DNA of 64,000 nucleotides, from positions 124,001 to 188,000 of the forward strand of contig JADKID010000007.1 of NCBI GenBank assembly GCA_016721425.1, written 5' to 3'. Below the pieces are notes generated by a model. That model made no database searches and was not told the origin of the DNA. It saw nothing but the letters and a program-made list of their open reading frames with translations. Both the position numbers and the translations under genes were made by a program. Below are positions 41,637-51,254 of the stretch, in pieces; within the stretch, counting starts at the first letter, position 1, and each line of letters begins with the position of its first letter. Source of the DNA: Bryobacterales bacterium (GTDB lineage Bacteria; Acidobacteriota; Terriglobia; Bryobacterales; Bryobacteraceae).

Positions 41637-43247
41637 ATGTTCCGAATTGTGCCGCTATTCGTCTGCTTGTTGTTGAGCGGGCAAAGTGAGCCGCCTACTT
41701 TTCGAGCGAATACGCAGGTGGTGGAGTTTACCGTGGTGGCGGTGGACAAAAAAGGGCAGCCGGTGGCGGACCTCAAGCGGGAGGATTTCACGTTGTTGGA
41801 CGCCGGGAAGCCGCGCGAGATCGCATTCTTTCGTTACGAGGGCGGCGCCGATCCCGCAGGCGCAAAGGTGGCGCTGCCTCCGCACGTATTCAGCAATCGG
41901 CTGGAGATGGGCGGGAGCGGCGTGCGCGACGTCACGGCCATTCTGATCGACTCGTCCAACACAGCAATTGAGGACCAGATGGCCGTGAAGGCGCATGCCG
42001 TGAAATTCCTCAAGGCGCTGGCGCCTCAGACCATGGTGGCGATCTTTCAAATGGGGCGGGAGTTTCGCGTCCTTCACGATTTCACCGATGACCTGAGTTC
42101 GTTGCGTGCCGGGCTGGACAAGCTCAAGGTCGAATTCCAAGCGGGGATGCCGATGGACAGCGCGTTGGAAGCGCGGCAGGCGACGATGTTCTTCGATGCG
42201 CTGGAGGCCAGGCACCGAGGAGCGCGAGGGCCGGGCCAGGAAGCTGAAAGGAGTCTGGTGTTTAGCCGGATGCAATTCAACTCCACGGTGCAGGCCGATC
42301 GAGTGGACCGGTCGATGAGGTTGCTGGAGTCCCTGGGCACTCATCTGGCGAGCATTCCTGGCCGGAAAAGCCTGGTCTGGGTGACTGGCGGGCTTGGTGC
42401 ATCGCTGGGGAGGCCCGGGCTGAATACGCAGTTCATTGGGCCGGGGACGGCCGAGCGGCTGGAGAAGGGGACGCGCGTGACGTCGCAGCGACTGGCACAG
42501 GCTGGGGTAGCGTTGTACGCGTTGGACGCGGGAGCGCTGTCTGCGCCAGGCCCTTCGACGCGGATGGGCGCACCGGGCTACGGGTTCAGCCAGGACACCC
42601 GCGCGGTGTTTGAGTTGATGACGGCCACAACGGGCGGGCGGTACTTCCTGAATACCGGCGACTTTGCGGAGGCAATCAAGAAGTCGCAGTCCGATGCTCG
42701 CGGGACGTATCTGGTGGGGTTTTACGCACAGGGAGAGCCGGATGGCAAATGGCGCAGTTTGAAGGCGACTGTTGCGCGGCCGGGCGTGATTCTGCTGCAT
42801 CGCAAGGGCTACCAGGTGGATCCGGCGTCGGCGCTGGGCGCAGAGTGGGGCGCGGAGCAGTGGCAGGTGGCGATGCGGAATCCGCTGGGCTCGGCGGCGA
42901 TCCGCCTGAACGCTTATTGTGCGCGGGTGACGGGCGAGGCCGGATCGGTGCAACTGACGCTGCAGGTGGATGGAGAGGATGTGCTGTTCCGGCAGGGCGT
43001 GGCGCCGGACCGGCGCGAGGCGGAACTGGAGGTTGCCATCGGGGAGAAGACCACGGACGGAAGACTCCGGATGCAGCAGCAGGTGATCCGCTTGACGCTC
43101 TCGGAGCAGCAGATCGCCACGGTGCTGGAGAAGGGCATTCCGTACCGGAAGCAGTGGAAGCCGGGGGCGGAGACGGCGGTGGTGCGCGTGCTGGTGCGGG
43201 ATAAGGCGACGGGGCGGCTGGGCGCGCTGGATGTCCGATATGATTGA
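41637..43247 (+). CDS. VWFA-related acidobacterial protein, copy 2
   Basis: 536 aa from ATG 41637, signal MFRIVPLFVCLLLSGQ. Same architecture as copy 1: PPTFRANTQVVEFTVVAVDKKGQPVADLKREDF, the VWA core VTAILIDSSNTAIEDQMAV, PGRKSLVWVTGGLG, then VARPGVILLHRKGYQ and the terminal GRLGALDVRYD. It differs from copy 1 mainly in a middle insert around residues 165-190. The two genes are 29 bp apart. Function unknown; secreted. The sulfatase gene follows 5 nt later and may be in the same transcript. Confidence 0.88.
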   Translation: MFRIVPLFVCLLLSGQSEPPTFRANTQVVEFTVVAVDKKGQPVADLKREDFTLLDAGKPREIAFFRYEGGADPAGAKVALPPHVFSNRLEMGGSGVRDVTAILIDSSNTAIEDQMAVKAHAVKFLKALAPQTMVAIFQMGREFRVLHDFTDDLSSLRAGLDKLKVEFQAGMPMDSALEARQATMFFDALEARHRGARGPGQEAERSLVFSRMQFNSTVQADRVDRSMRLLESLGTHLASIPGRKSLVWVTGGLGASLGRPGLNTQFIGPGTAERLEKGTRVTSQRLAQAGVALYALDAGALSAPGPSTRMGAPGYGFSQDTRAVFELMTATTGGRYFLNTGDFAEAIKKSQSDARGTYLVGFYAQGEPDGKWRSLKATVARPGVILLHRKGYQVDPASALGAEWGAEQWQVAMRNPLGSAAIRLNAYCARVTGEAGSVQLTLQVDGEDVLFRQGVAPDRREAELEVAIGEKTTDGRLRMQQQVIRLTLSEQQIATVLEKGIPYRKQWKPGAETAVVRVLVRDKATGRLGALDVRYD

Positions 43248-43252
43248 GTGCC

Positions 43253-44662
43253 ATGTGGACCCGGCGCAGTTTTCTCATGGGCGCGACGAGCGCGGTGGCG
43301 GCGGCAAGCGCGCCTCCACGGCGGAACGTGCTCTTCATTGCCAGCGATGATCTGAATCACTGCTTCAGCGCGTATGGACATTCCCTGGTGCGGACGCCGC
43401 ATCTGGATTCGATTGCGCGGCAGGGCGTGCGATTTGATCGTGCGTACTGCCAGTATGCGTTGTGCAGTCCGTCGCGCACATCGGTGATGACCGGACTGGC
43501 TCCCGATAAGACCGCGGTCTACGACCTGAAGAAGCACTTTCGCGAGACGGTGCCAAATGCCGTCACGCTGGGGCAGGCGTTTCAAAAGGACGACTACTTC
43601 GTGGCGCGGGCGGGCAAGATCTATCATTACGGCAATCCGGGACAGATTGGGACGAACGGGTTGGATGACGAGCCGACGTGGATGCGGCGTGTCAATCCGA
43701 TGGGCGTGGACAAGACGAAAGAGGAGCCGCTGCTGACGAACTACACGCCGGGGCGGGGGATTGGCAGCGCTCTTGCGTTTCACGCCTCTGAGGCGCGGGA
43801 TGAGGAGCATACCGACGGGATGGTGGCGGCGGAAACGATCCAGATGATGGAGGAGCATCAGAGGCGGCCGTGGTTTCTCGGCGCGGGATTCTACAAGCCG
43901 CATTGCCCTTACATTGCGCCCTCGAAGTATTTCGACATGGTGCCGCTGGAGCAGGTGAAGCTGGTGCCGTTTGCGGAGTGGGAGATGAAGATCGCTCCGC
44001 CGTGGGCGTACTTCACCAAGCCCGCCAACTTGGGGTTGACGGAGAAGCAGCGGCTGGAAGTGATGCGTGCCTACTACGCCACGATTCTGTTTCTGGATGC
44101 GCAGGTGGGCAAGTTGTTGGCAGCGGTGAAGAGACTGAAGCTGGAGGATCGCACGACCATCGTGTTCTGGAGCGACCACGGCTACGGACTGGGCGAGCAC
44201 GGGCAGTGGATGAAGCAGACGGTCTTTGAATACGCGGCGCGGGCTCCGCTGATGATTGCCGGTGCGGGCGTGAAGGCTCGCGGAAAGAGCTGCGGGCGGA
44301 CGGTGGAGTTACTGGACATCTATCCTACGCTGGTGGAGCTGTGCGGCTTGCGGGGTGCGCAAGCGGGGTTGCATGGTGCGAGTTTGCGGCCGTTGCTGGA
44401 CAATCCGCGCTGCGAGTGGGACCGGCCGGCGGTGACGCAGGTGGTTCGTGCTGCGAAGGGCGGGGATGTGCGCGGCTACTCGCTGCGGACGGAGCGGCAT
44501 CGCTACACGATGTGGAATCAGGGGCGCGAGGGTGAGGAGCTGTATGACTACGCGGGGGATCCGCGCGAGCTGAAGAATCTGGCGGAAGATGGCGCGGCCG
44601 GGGTGATGAAGGCGCAACTGCGCGGGCGGTTGCAGAAGATCATCGCGTCGCGGCTCAACTGA
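43253..44662 (+). CDS. Exported sulfatase (iduronate-2-sulfatase-like)
   Basis: 469 aa. A Tat-like start (WTRRSFLMGATSAVAAASA) precedes the alkaline-phosphatase-fold sulfatase. NVLFIASDDLNHCFSAYGH supplies the metal-binding Asp pair. CSPSRTSVMTG is the formylglycine motif with cysteine, so maturation by an anaerobic or FGE-type enzyme is required. WSDHGYGLGEHGQWMKQTVFEYAARAPLMI closes the site. It likely desulfates glycans outside the cytoplasm. The C-terminus (RHRYTMWNQGREGEELYDYAGDPRELKNLA) is typical of the family. It overlaps the convergent DUF1501 gene by 8 bp. Confidence 0.93.
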   Translation: MWTRRSFLMGATSAVAAASAPPRRNVLFIASDDLNHCFSAYGHSLVRTPHLDSIARQGVRFDRAYCQYALCSPSRTSVMTGLAPDKTAVYDLKKHFRETVPNAVTLGQAFQKDDYFVARAGKIYHYGNPGQIGTNGLDDEPTWMRRVNPMGVDKTKEEPLLTNYTPGRGIGSALAFHASEARDEEHTDGMVAAETIQMMEEHQRRPWFLGAGFYKPHCPYIAPSKYFDMVPLEQVKLVPFAEWEMKIAPPWAYFTKPANLGLTEKQRLEVMRAYYATILFLDAQVGKLLAAVKRLKLEDRTTIVFWSDHGYGLGEHGQWMKQTVFEYAARAPLMIAGAGVKARGKSCGRTVELLDIYPTLVELCGLRGAQAGLHGASLRPLLDNPRCEWDRPAVTQVVRAAKGGDVRGYSLRTERHRYTMWNQGREGEELYDYAGDPRELKNLAEDGAAGVMKAQLRGRLQKIIASRLN

Positions 44663-46085
44663 GCAGGGCGCGGACGGGCTTGCCCTTGCCGTCTTTGGTG
44701 ACGTAGACGGGGCGCTTCTCCACCTCGACTCCGGCGTCGGGGGCGATGCCGAGCGCGCTGTAGATGGTGGCGTGGAGATCCTCAATGGTGACGGGGTCTT
44801 TGACGATGCTGCACGGGCGCTCATCGGCGGTCTGGCCGTGGAGATAGCCGCGCTTGACGCCGCCCCCGAAGAGGAGGACGCTGCCGGCCTCGGTGAAGTG
44901 GCGGTGCATGCCGTAGTGCTGGGGGGACGTGATGCGATCGGGTTGCTTGACCTGGTTTTGCACTTCGCGACCGGGCTTGCCCTCGGTCATCATGTCGCGG
45001 CCGAATTCGCTGGCGAGGATGACGAGGGTGCGATCGAGGTGGCCGGAGCGTTCGAGATCGCGGATGAGGCGGGCGACGGGGCGATCGATCTGGGCTTTCA
45101 TGCCGGCGGCGCGCTCGTGGCCGTTTTCGTGGGAGTCCCAGTGGCGGAAGGGGATGTATTCGGAGGTGATCTCGACGAAGCGGGCGCCGGATTCGACGAG
45201 GCGGCGGGCGAGCAGGCAGCCGAGGCCGAAGCGGCCGGTGTTGTAGGCGTCGTAGGAGTCTTTGGGCTCGAGGGTGAGATCGAAGGCCTTGGAGGCGGGC
45301 GACTGGAGGAGGCGGTTGGCGTTCTCCATGGAGCGCAGGAGCGACTCGCGCTGGAAGCTGGAGCCATCGCGGGCCATGGGACTGGCGGCGGCGAGCTCGC
45401 GATAGGCCTCGTAGCGGCGCTGGAAGCGGCCGCCGCTCATCTTGGCTGGAGGCTGGACACTGGCGATGGCGTCGCGCGGATCGGTGATGAGGAAGGGGCC
45501 CCACTCGGTGCCGAGGAAGCCGGAGGTGTGGAAAGACTTCAGGGGGTCGCTCTCCGCGCCGATCTCCATGTTCTGGCCGACGACGAGGAAGGGCGGCATG
45601 TCGGGGTTCTTCTGGCCGAGGAGCTTGGCGACCCAGGAGCCCATGTGGGGGACGGCGACGGCTTGTGGCGGCTCGTAGCCGGTGTGCCAGTGGTACTGGT
45701 GGCGGGAGTGGAGGATGAAGCCGAGATCGCCGACGCGGTGGGAGCGGATCAGGGTGCCGCGGTCCATCACCTGGGCGAGCTCTTCCAGGCCCTGGGAGAA
45801 GCGGATGCCATCGACGCTCGTGGGAATGGAGGGGAAGGTGCTGAGGACGCGGTTGCTTTCGAGATTGTTCTCGTAGGGGGTGTAGGTCTTGGGGTCGAAG
45901 GTCTCGGTCTGCGCCATGCCACCGGCCATCCAAAGGAGGATGACGGAATCGGCGGTGGCTTTGGGCTTGGCGGGCTGGGCGAGGAGATTGGGCGCGGCGC
46001 CGGTGAGGGCGGCGAGGGCGGCGGCCGCGGATTGGCGCATGTAGTCGCGGCGGGAGAGTCCTTGATAGAGGTCGTTAGTTTTCAT
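44655..46085 (-). CDS. Tat-exported DUF1501 protein
   Basis: 476 aa. Tat signal SRRDYMRQSAAAALAALTGAAP. The sulfatase-like DUF1501 fold shows SVILLWMAGGMAQTETFDPK, a middle HQYHWHTGYEP, then FVEITSEYIPFRHWDSHENGHERAAG and RTLVILASEFGR. Such proteins are typically encoded next to DUF1549/DUF1553 (PSD1) cytochromes in planctomycetes and acidobacteria, as here (3-nt gap). The molecular role is unknown; they are thought to act in the periplasm on complex organic matter. Confidence 0.92.
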   Translation of the reverse strand: MKTNDLYQGLSRRDYMRQSAAAALAALTGAAPNLLAQPAKPKATADSVILLWMAGGMAQTETFDPKTYTPYENNLESNRVLSTFPSIPTSVDGIRFSQGLEELAQVMDRGTLIRSHRVGDLGFILHSRHQYHWHTGYEPPQAVAVPHMGSWVAKLLGQKNPDMPPFLVVGQNMEIGAESDPLKSFHTSGFLGTEWGPFLITDPRDAIASVQPPAKMSGGRFQRRYEAYRELAAASPMARDGSSFQRESLLRSMENANRLLQSPASKAFDLTLEPKDSYDAYNTGRFGLGCLLARRLVESGARFVEITSEYIPFRHWDSHENGHERAAGMKAQIDRPVARLIRDLERSGHLDRTLVILASEFGRDMMTEGKPGREVQNQVKQPDRITSPQHYGMHRHFTEAGSVLLFGGGVKRGYLHGQTADERPCSIVKDPVTIEDLHATIYSALGIAPDAGVEVEKRPVYVTKDGKGKPVRALLS

Positions 46086-46088
46086 GGC

Positions 46089-48332
46089 CTAGTGGATGAA
46101 CTGAAACTCGGGGGTGAGGAGGAGGGACCAGAGGAGATCCTCCAGGCCCGCGGGTTGCGTGGTGGAGGTGCCGGCGGTGAGGATGCGGGCGGCGACGGCG
46201 GTCTCTTTGGGCGTGGCTTCGCGTTGCAGGAGTTGCAGGTAGAGGGTTTGGGCTAGGGTTGCGGGGGACTTGCTGGCTGCGTCGGCCGATTGATTTGATT
46301 GCTGGCCGGCGGAGGGCTTGGCGATGCGGATGAGGCGATCGGGGTCTGGCTTTTCTTTGAAGACGAAGAAGCGGACGGCGGGGCTGATGTCACTGGCGCG
46401 GGATTTGTCGTCGATGGTGGCCTGGGCGCGGAAGCGGGTGTAGCCCTTGCCCGCGATGTGGAGGACAGGCGCGGGGGTGACGGGCGTGGCGCCCTCGGGG
46501 CCGATGAGCTCAGCGTTGGCCCAGAAGGCGATGACGCGGGCGGGGTCGTAGGAATCGACGTCCTGGATGAGCAGGTAGAGCTCGCGGGCGCCGGTGATGT
46601 CGATGTCCACTTCCGATTTACCGGAGCGCATGAGTTTGCTGTCGTAGAGGTTTTCGGGGGCAGGCGGAAGCTGGCCGAGCATGGCGCGGGAGGCGCGCTC
46701 GAGGCGTTGGGAGAGCTGCGGGCCGTTGGTGAGCTCGAGGGCCTGGAAGGTGGTAGCCTCGGTGGCGCGCTCGGTATAGACCTGATCGCGGATGGGGCGG
46801 CCGAGGGCGCGGCTGAGCGGGTCTGATTTCAGGCGCCACTCGCGGGTGTAAGAGGCGTAGGCTTCGTTGCGGGGCGCGTTGATGCGCCAGTCGCCGGTGA
46901 CGGCGGAGATGGTGTCTTCGAACTGCTCGGCGGTGAGGCGGCGGAGAGTGGGTCCGCGGAAGACGTAGGTTTTGTCGGCCGAATCGGGCGCGGCGGGCAT
47001 CTGGTAGGCGCGCGAGGTGATGATCTGGCGGAGCAGGTGCTGGAGGTCGTAGTGGTGATCGGCGAAATCGGAGGCGAGCCAATCGAGGAGATCGCGGTTC
47101 CAGGGCGGGACGTCCATGTCGTCGGCGGGCTCGACGAAGCCGCGGCCGAGGAGGGCTTTCCAGTAGCGGTTGACGATGGTGCGGGCGAAGCGGCCGTTGT
47201 CGGGATGGGTGAACCAGGTGGCGGCGGCGCTGCGGCGGGAGTCCATGCTTGTGTCGAAGGCGACAGTGAGATCGGGGAAGGGGAAGCGCGCCTCGGCCAT
47301 CTGGCCGGTTTTGACGTCGCAGCGGACGAGCTCCAGTGGCTCTTCCGAGAACATGGCGGCGAGGCCGTAGGTGTCGCGGAGCTTCCAGCGATTGACGAAG
47401 CTGTCGTGGCAGGCAGCGCATTTCAGGTTGACGCCGAGAAAGACCTGGGCGCTATTTTGGGCGGCCTGCATAGGCGGATTCTGGCTGGCGCTAACGACGC
47501 CGCGCCATGTCATGCCGGTGAGGAAGCCCTCGGCGCCACCCTTGGGGGCGGGGTTGAGGAGGGTGCGGACGAGCTCGTCGTAGGGCGTGTTGTTTTCGAG
47601 GGCAGTGAGGAGCCAGGCGGTGATGGACTTGCGCTCGCCGTGGTAGATGACGCCTTCGTCGTTGCGGAGGAGGTCGTTCCAGAAGCTGATCCAATGCTCG
47701 GCGTAGGGGCGGCGGCGGGCGACGAGTTGATCGACGAGGAGGTTGCGTTTGTTTGCGGCGGTGTTTTGCTGGAAGGCCGCGAGCTCCTGGCGCGTGGGCG
47801 GCAGGCCGGTGATGTCGAGCCAGGCGCGGCGGGCAAAGAGTGAATCGGCCACTGGCTGGGCCGGGGGGAGTTTATTTGCGGCGATGTAGGAATCGATGAA
47901 GCGGTCGATGGGGTTGACGGCCGTGCCGGCGGGCACTGGAGGGCGTCTGGGGGCGAGCGCGGCGAGGGGCGGGCCGGTCTCGAGGGCGCCGTCCCAGATT
48001 GCGCCCTGATCGACCCAGGCGCGGAGCAGAGTGATTTCCTGCGGGGTCAACGGCGCGCCGGAGGGGGGCATGCGGAGGCCGCGCTGGCCGGTGACTTTTT
48101 GGATCAGGAGGCTATCGGCGCTATGGCCGGCGACAATGGCGGGGCCGCCCTGGCCGCCGCGCAGAAGGTCGTTGCGGGTGTGGATGCGGAGGCCGGCTTG
48201 GGGCTTGCCGCTGGAGTGGCAGGCGAGGCAGCGGGCGGTGAGGATGGGTTGGACTTCCTTGAGGAAGTCAACCTTCTGCGCGGCAGCGAGGCAGGGCAGA
48301 AGTAATGCGATAAAGGTGCGGGTAATGCTCAT
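46089..48332 (-). CDS. PSD1-type protein with c-type cytochrome, DUF1549 and DUF1553
   Basis: 747 aa from the ATG at 48332, signal MSITRTFIALLLPCLAAAQ. Residues about 22-120 are a planctomycete-type cytochrome (CLACH at 35-39, and RMPPSGAPLTPQE). DUF1549 follows with a second CAACH (NLKCAACHDSFVNRWKL). DUF1553 ends near RAYQMPAAP and continues to the C-terminus. It is the standard partner of DUF1501 proteins and lies directly upstream of one. It is periplasmic and probably redox-active; the substrate is unknown. In-frame sequence upstream of 48332 is not protein-like. Confidence 0.9.
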   Translation of the reverse strand: MSITRTFIALLLPCLAAAQKVDFLKEVQPILTARCLACHSSGKPQAGLRIHTRNDLLRGGQGGPAIVAGHSADSLLIQKVTGQRGLRMPPSGAPLTPQEITLLRAWVDQGAIWDGALETGPPLAALAPRRPPVPAGTAVNPIDRFIDSYIAANKLPPAQPVADSLFARRAWLDITGLPPTRQELAAFQQNTAANKRNLLVDQLVARRRPYAEHWISFWNDLLRNDEGVIYHGERKSITAWLLTALENNTPYDELVRTLLNPAPKGGAEGFLTGMTWRGVVSASQNPPMQAAQNSAQVFLGVNLKCAACHDSFVNRWKLRDTYGLAAMFSEEPLELVRCDVKTGQMAEARFPFPDLTVAFDTSMDSRRSAAATWFTHPDNGRFARTIVNRYWKALLGRGFVEPADDMDVPPWNRDLLDWLASDFADHHYDLQHLLRQIITSRAYQMPAAPDSADKTYVFRGPTLRRLTAEQFEDTISAVTGDWRINAPRNEAYASYTREWRLKSDPLSRALGRPIRDQVYTERATEATTFQALELTNGPQLSQRLERASRAMLGQLPPAPENLYDSKLMRSGKSEVDIDITGARELYLLIQDVDSYDPARVIAFWANAELIGPEGATPVTPAPVLHIAGKGYTRFRAQATIDDKSRASDISPAVRFFVFKEKPDPDRLIRIAKPSAGQQSNQSADAASKSPATLAQTLYLQLLQREATPKETAVAARILTAGTSTTQPAGLEDLLWSLLLTPEFQFIH

Positions 48333-48357
48333 ACGCCCAGGTGCGTACAAGTGTAAC

Positions 48358-50001
48358 TCAAGGACGGCGTACGGCGACAAGTGTGGAATCGTCGTGGGCG
48401 GGGGCGCCGTTCTGGAACTCCTCGACGGCGGAGCGGATGGCGGTGATGACGGAGACGCCGGATTCGGCGCGGTGGCGGCGGACGAGCTCCAAAAGAGTGT
48501 GTTCACCGAACTCGCGGCCGTCGGGCGACTGGGCCTCGGAGACGCCGTCGCTGAAGAGCAGGAGCAGGTCTCCGGGGTTTAGTGTGCCGGCGCCTTCGGC
48601 ATAGTTGAGACCGCCGAAGATGCCGACGACAGGGCCGCCGGCGGTGAGCATTTCGGAGGCGCCGCTGCGGTGGATGAGGTAGGGCGGGTTGTGGCCGGCG
48701 TTGCAGTAGGAGAACGAGCCGGAGGCGGGATCGAGTGCGAGGAGGAAGAGCGTGACGAAGCGATTGCCGGGGCAGGAGGCGGCGAAGATCTTGTTGAGGC
48801 GGGAGATGATCTCGACGGGGCTGGAGGAGAAACCGGCGAGGACCTGAGCGCGGGCGAGGAGGCCGGACATGAGCAGGGCGGCGGGCAGGCCTTTGCCGGC
48901 GACGTCTCCGATGAGGATGCCGAGGCGGCCATCGGGGAGTGGGAGGTAATCGTAGAAATCTCCGCCGACGGCGCGGCAGGGGATGCTGGCTCCGCAGAGC
49001 TCGATGCCGCGGATGGCGGGGGTTTGCTTGGGGAAGAGGGAGCGCTGGATCTCGGCGGCCTGTTCGAGTTCCTGGCGGAGGAGCTGTTCCTTTTCCTCGA
49101 CTTCGAGGAGGCGCGCATTTTCGATGCGGGCGGCGGCGATGTTGGCGAGGACGGTGAGGAGGCCGAGATCGTCGGTATTGAAGACATTGACCTCGTCGGG
49201 GGAGTCGACGTAGATGAGACCGATGACTTTGTCGCGAGTCTGGAGGGGCACGGCCATGAGGCTGCGCACTTTCTGACCCATGAGGGTGCGGGAGTCCTTG
49301 AGGCTCTGATCGAGGTGGAGATCGGCGATGAGGAGGGATTCGCGTTTTTGGAGGACGCGATCGCGGACGGCGCTGCTGATCTGGAACTCGTCGCCGAGGG
49401 CCGCGCCGGGGACGAGCTCGCCGTTTTCGAGGGTGAGGACGACACCGCGGCGGGCGGCGACGGATTTGAGAGTGAGGTCTAGGACGAGCTGGAAGAGCTC
49501 GGGCAGAGTGCGGCGTCCGGCGAGCTCGCGTCCGGCTTCGAGGAGGGCGCTGATGAGAGCGGCGGAGCGAATGGGATCGCGGGAGAGGGCGGCGGGGAGA
49601 GCCTCGCCCTGGCTGACGACGTCGTTGAGGGTGCGGGCGATGCGCGGTGCGTCGGCGACCGTGCTGGGCATGTCGGGGAAGACGACGCGGGCCTTGCCGC
49701 TGGTCTCCGGGTTGGGATGAAAGAAGAGGATGAGGCCGCCGGCTTCGATGCGATCACCGGAGCTGAGGAGCTGGCGGCCCTGGAGGGGGGCGCCGTTGAG
49801 GCGCGTGCCATTTTTGCTCTTGAGGTCCTCGACGAACCACTGTCCGTTTTCGGGGCCGATGGTGAGGTGGCGGCGGGAGAGGGCGGTATCGGAGATGAAG
49901 GGGTAGTCGTTTTCGGCGGCGCGGCCGAAGGAAACGAGAGCGTCCCGGAGCTGAACCAAGCGGGAGGAGCCGTCGCTGAGGTTGATTTTCAGTGGTGGCA
50001 C
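48358..50001 (-). CDS. FHA-GAF-SpoIIE serine phosphatase
   Basis: 547 aa. FHA domain at residues 1-95 (SFGRAAENDYPF, SRRHLTI, KSKNGTRLNG). GAF domain about 150-310 (VRSLMAVPLQTRDKVIGLIYVDSP). A linker helix (ENARLLEVEEKEQLLRQELEQAAEIQRSLFPK) leads into the PP2C/SpoIIE domain about 340-545 (VGGDFYDYLPL, ILIGDVAGKGLPAALLMS, NAGHNPPYL, LLFSDGVSEA, HDDSTLVAVRRP). The metal-binding aspartates are present. The FHA domain binds phospho-threonine, so it can be tied to the Ser/Thr kinase gene at 54-56 kb. Start is GTG at 50001. Confidence 0.94.
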   Translation of the reverse strand: MPPLKINLSDGSSRLVQLRDALVSFGRAAENDYPFISDTALSRRHLTIGPENGQWFVEDLKSKNGTRLNGAPLQGRQLLSSGDRIEAGGLILFFHPNPETSGKARVVFPDMPSTVADAPRIARTLNDVVSQGEALPAALSRDPIRSAALISALLEAGRELAGRRTLPELFQLVLDLTLKSVAARRGVVLTLENGELVPGAALGDEFQISSAVRDRVLQKRESLLIADLHLDQSLKDSRTLMGQKVRSLMAVPLQTRDKVIGLIYVDSPDEVNVFNTDDLGLLTVLANIAAARIENARLLEVEEKEQLLRQELEQAAEIQRSLFPKQTPAIRGIELCGASIPCRAVGGDFYDYLPLPDGRLGILIGDVAGKGLPAALLMSGLLARAQVLAGFSSSPVEIISRLNKIFAASCPGNRFVTLFLLALDPASGSFSYCNAGHNPPYLIHRSGASEMLTAGGPVVGIFGGLNYAEGAGTLNPGDLLLLFSDGVSEAQSPDGREFGEHTLLELVRRHRAESGVSVITAIRSAVEEFQNGAPAHDDSTLVAVRRP

Positions 50002-50009
50002 AGAGCCTT

Positions 50010-51254
50010 CTAGTGTAATGCCTTTACGGAGGCGACGACGCCTTCGGGGATTGGGAGGGTGGGGGTGCAGGCGGCGGTTGGCATGACGGGACTGCCATCG
50101 GGCGCTGGTTCACCGAGCGCGACTCCGTTCATGCAGCGGCGGTAGCGCGAGACGTTGAGGTAGACGGCCTTGCGGATGCGATTGAGGCCGCCGACGGGCT
50201 CGTGTTGGGGTAGGGCGTGCCAAGGGGTGAAGGAGAGATTTTCGCAGAAGCCGGCGGGCTGTTTGGCGGCGGTGTCCTGGCGGGGAATGGTGAGGCGGGC
50301 GACGGGGACAAAGGGGGAGTCCTTCTCGGACCAGAGTACGGTGGTGTCCTCGACGGGCATATTTCTGGTGGGGTCCTGGAACTGGACGAGGAGATCGAAG
50401 CAGTAGGGGCCGCCGTCCTTGACCTGCTCGCGGAGGGTGGAGGAGAGGCGGTCGGCGGCGAAGTTGAGGCGGCTGGAGCCGGGGAGCTCGTTGCCGCTGC
50501 CGCCGCAGGGGACGCGCTTCAGGGAGTATTTAGCGAAGCGCTGGGGACCGTAGCGGTAGGCGGTCATGGAGTGGTACTGCGGGTCGAGGACGGAAGAGGG
50601 CGGCATTTTGAGGATGTCGATGCCTAGGCGGAGTTCGCGCAGGCGCCAGCGGAGCGGGTTTTTCGCGTAGCCATCGAAGAAGTAGGCGAAGACGTTTTTG
50701 GGCTGGCTCCCGGCGCTCTGATACGCGGTGAGCTGGGCGTAGTTGGGGACATCGCGGATGCAGAAGACTGGGTTATCGATCATGAGGAAGTCGTGCGTGA
50801 GCTCGTTTTCCTCACCGTCCAGGAGTTTGCGGCCCTCGACACCGAGGACTTTGAGGGCCAAGCCATGGGCATCGGGCTTCCAATCGGGTTGGAGAAAGGA
50901 ACTGCCGGTGGAGAAGCGGATCCAGGCTGGGTATTCCTTCTTTGGCGTGGCGAAGAGGCCGATTTGTTGATTGGGCTGGAGCTGGTTGACGCGGAAGTTG
51001 GCGGCGACGCAGCCGAGGGTTTTGGTATGGGCGTCGCGACGGTAGTAAGTGGGGCCGTTGGCCTGGATGGCTTCTTCGCGGCTGACGTTGACGGTGCGGA
51101 TGGCGGAGGCGGCGATCTGGGAAATGTAGACGTCCTCGCCGGGCGGCACATGGACGCCCATGGGGCCGAGGGGCGGGGGTGCATAGGTGCGGTAGAGGCC
51201 GACGGCCAGGGGGATGGCGATGAGGGCGGCGATTGCGATTCGCGTTTTGGTCAT
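50010..51254 (-). CDS. Catalase-family haem protein, membrane-anchored
   Basis: 414 aa from the ATG at 51254. One N-terminal hydrophobic segment (RIAIAALIAIPLAVGLY) anchors or exports it. The body resembles the catalase-related family: RDAHTKTLGCVAANFRV (distal His region), FATPKKEYPAWIRFSTGSSF, HDFLMIDNPVFCIRDVPNYAQL and AYRYGPQRFAKYSLKRV. It would bind b-type haem. Whether it decomposes peroxide or oxidises lipids is undetermined. Its ATG overlaps the stop of the upstream cytochrome gene (ATGA) in the frame that finishes that protein, so the two are coupled. Confidence 0.83.
   Translation of the reverse strand: MTKTRIAIAALIAIPLAVGLYRTYAPPPLGPMGVHVPPGEDVYISQIAASAIRTVNVSREEAIQANGPTYYRRDAHTKTLGCVAANFRVNQLQPNQQIGLFATPKKEYPAWIRFSTGSSFLQPDWKPDAHGLALKVLGVEGRKLLDGEENELTHDFLMIDNPVFCIRDVPNYAQLTAYQSAGSQPKNVFAYFFDGYAKNPLRWRLRELRLGIDILKMPPSSVLDPQYHSMTAYRYGPQRFAKYSLKRVPCGGSGNELPGSSRLNFAADRLSSTLREQVKDGGPYCFDLLVQFQDPTRNMPVEDTTVLWSEKDSPFVPVARLTIPRQDTAAKQPAGFCENLSFTPWHALPQHEPVGGLNRIRKAVYLNVSRYRRCMNGVALGEPAPDGSPVMPTAACTPTLPIPEGVVASVKALH

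Noticed and set aside
44772..46256. Long plus-strand frame of 494 codons
   Set aside because: Antisense shadow of the DUF1501 gene, with Gly/Glu/Ala-rich composition and no motif.
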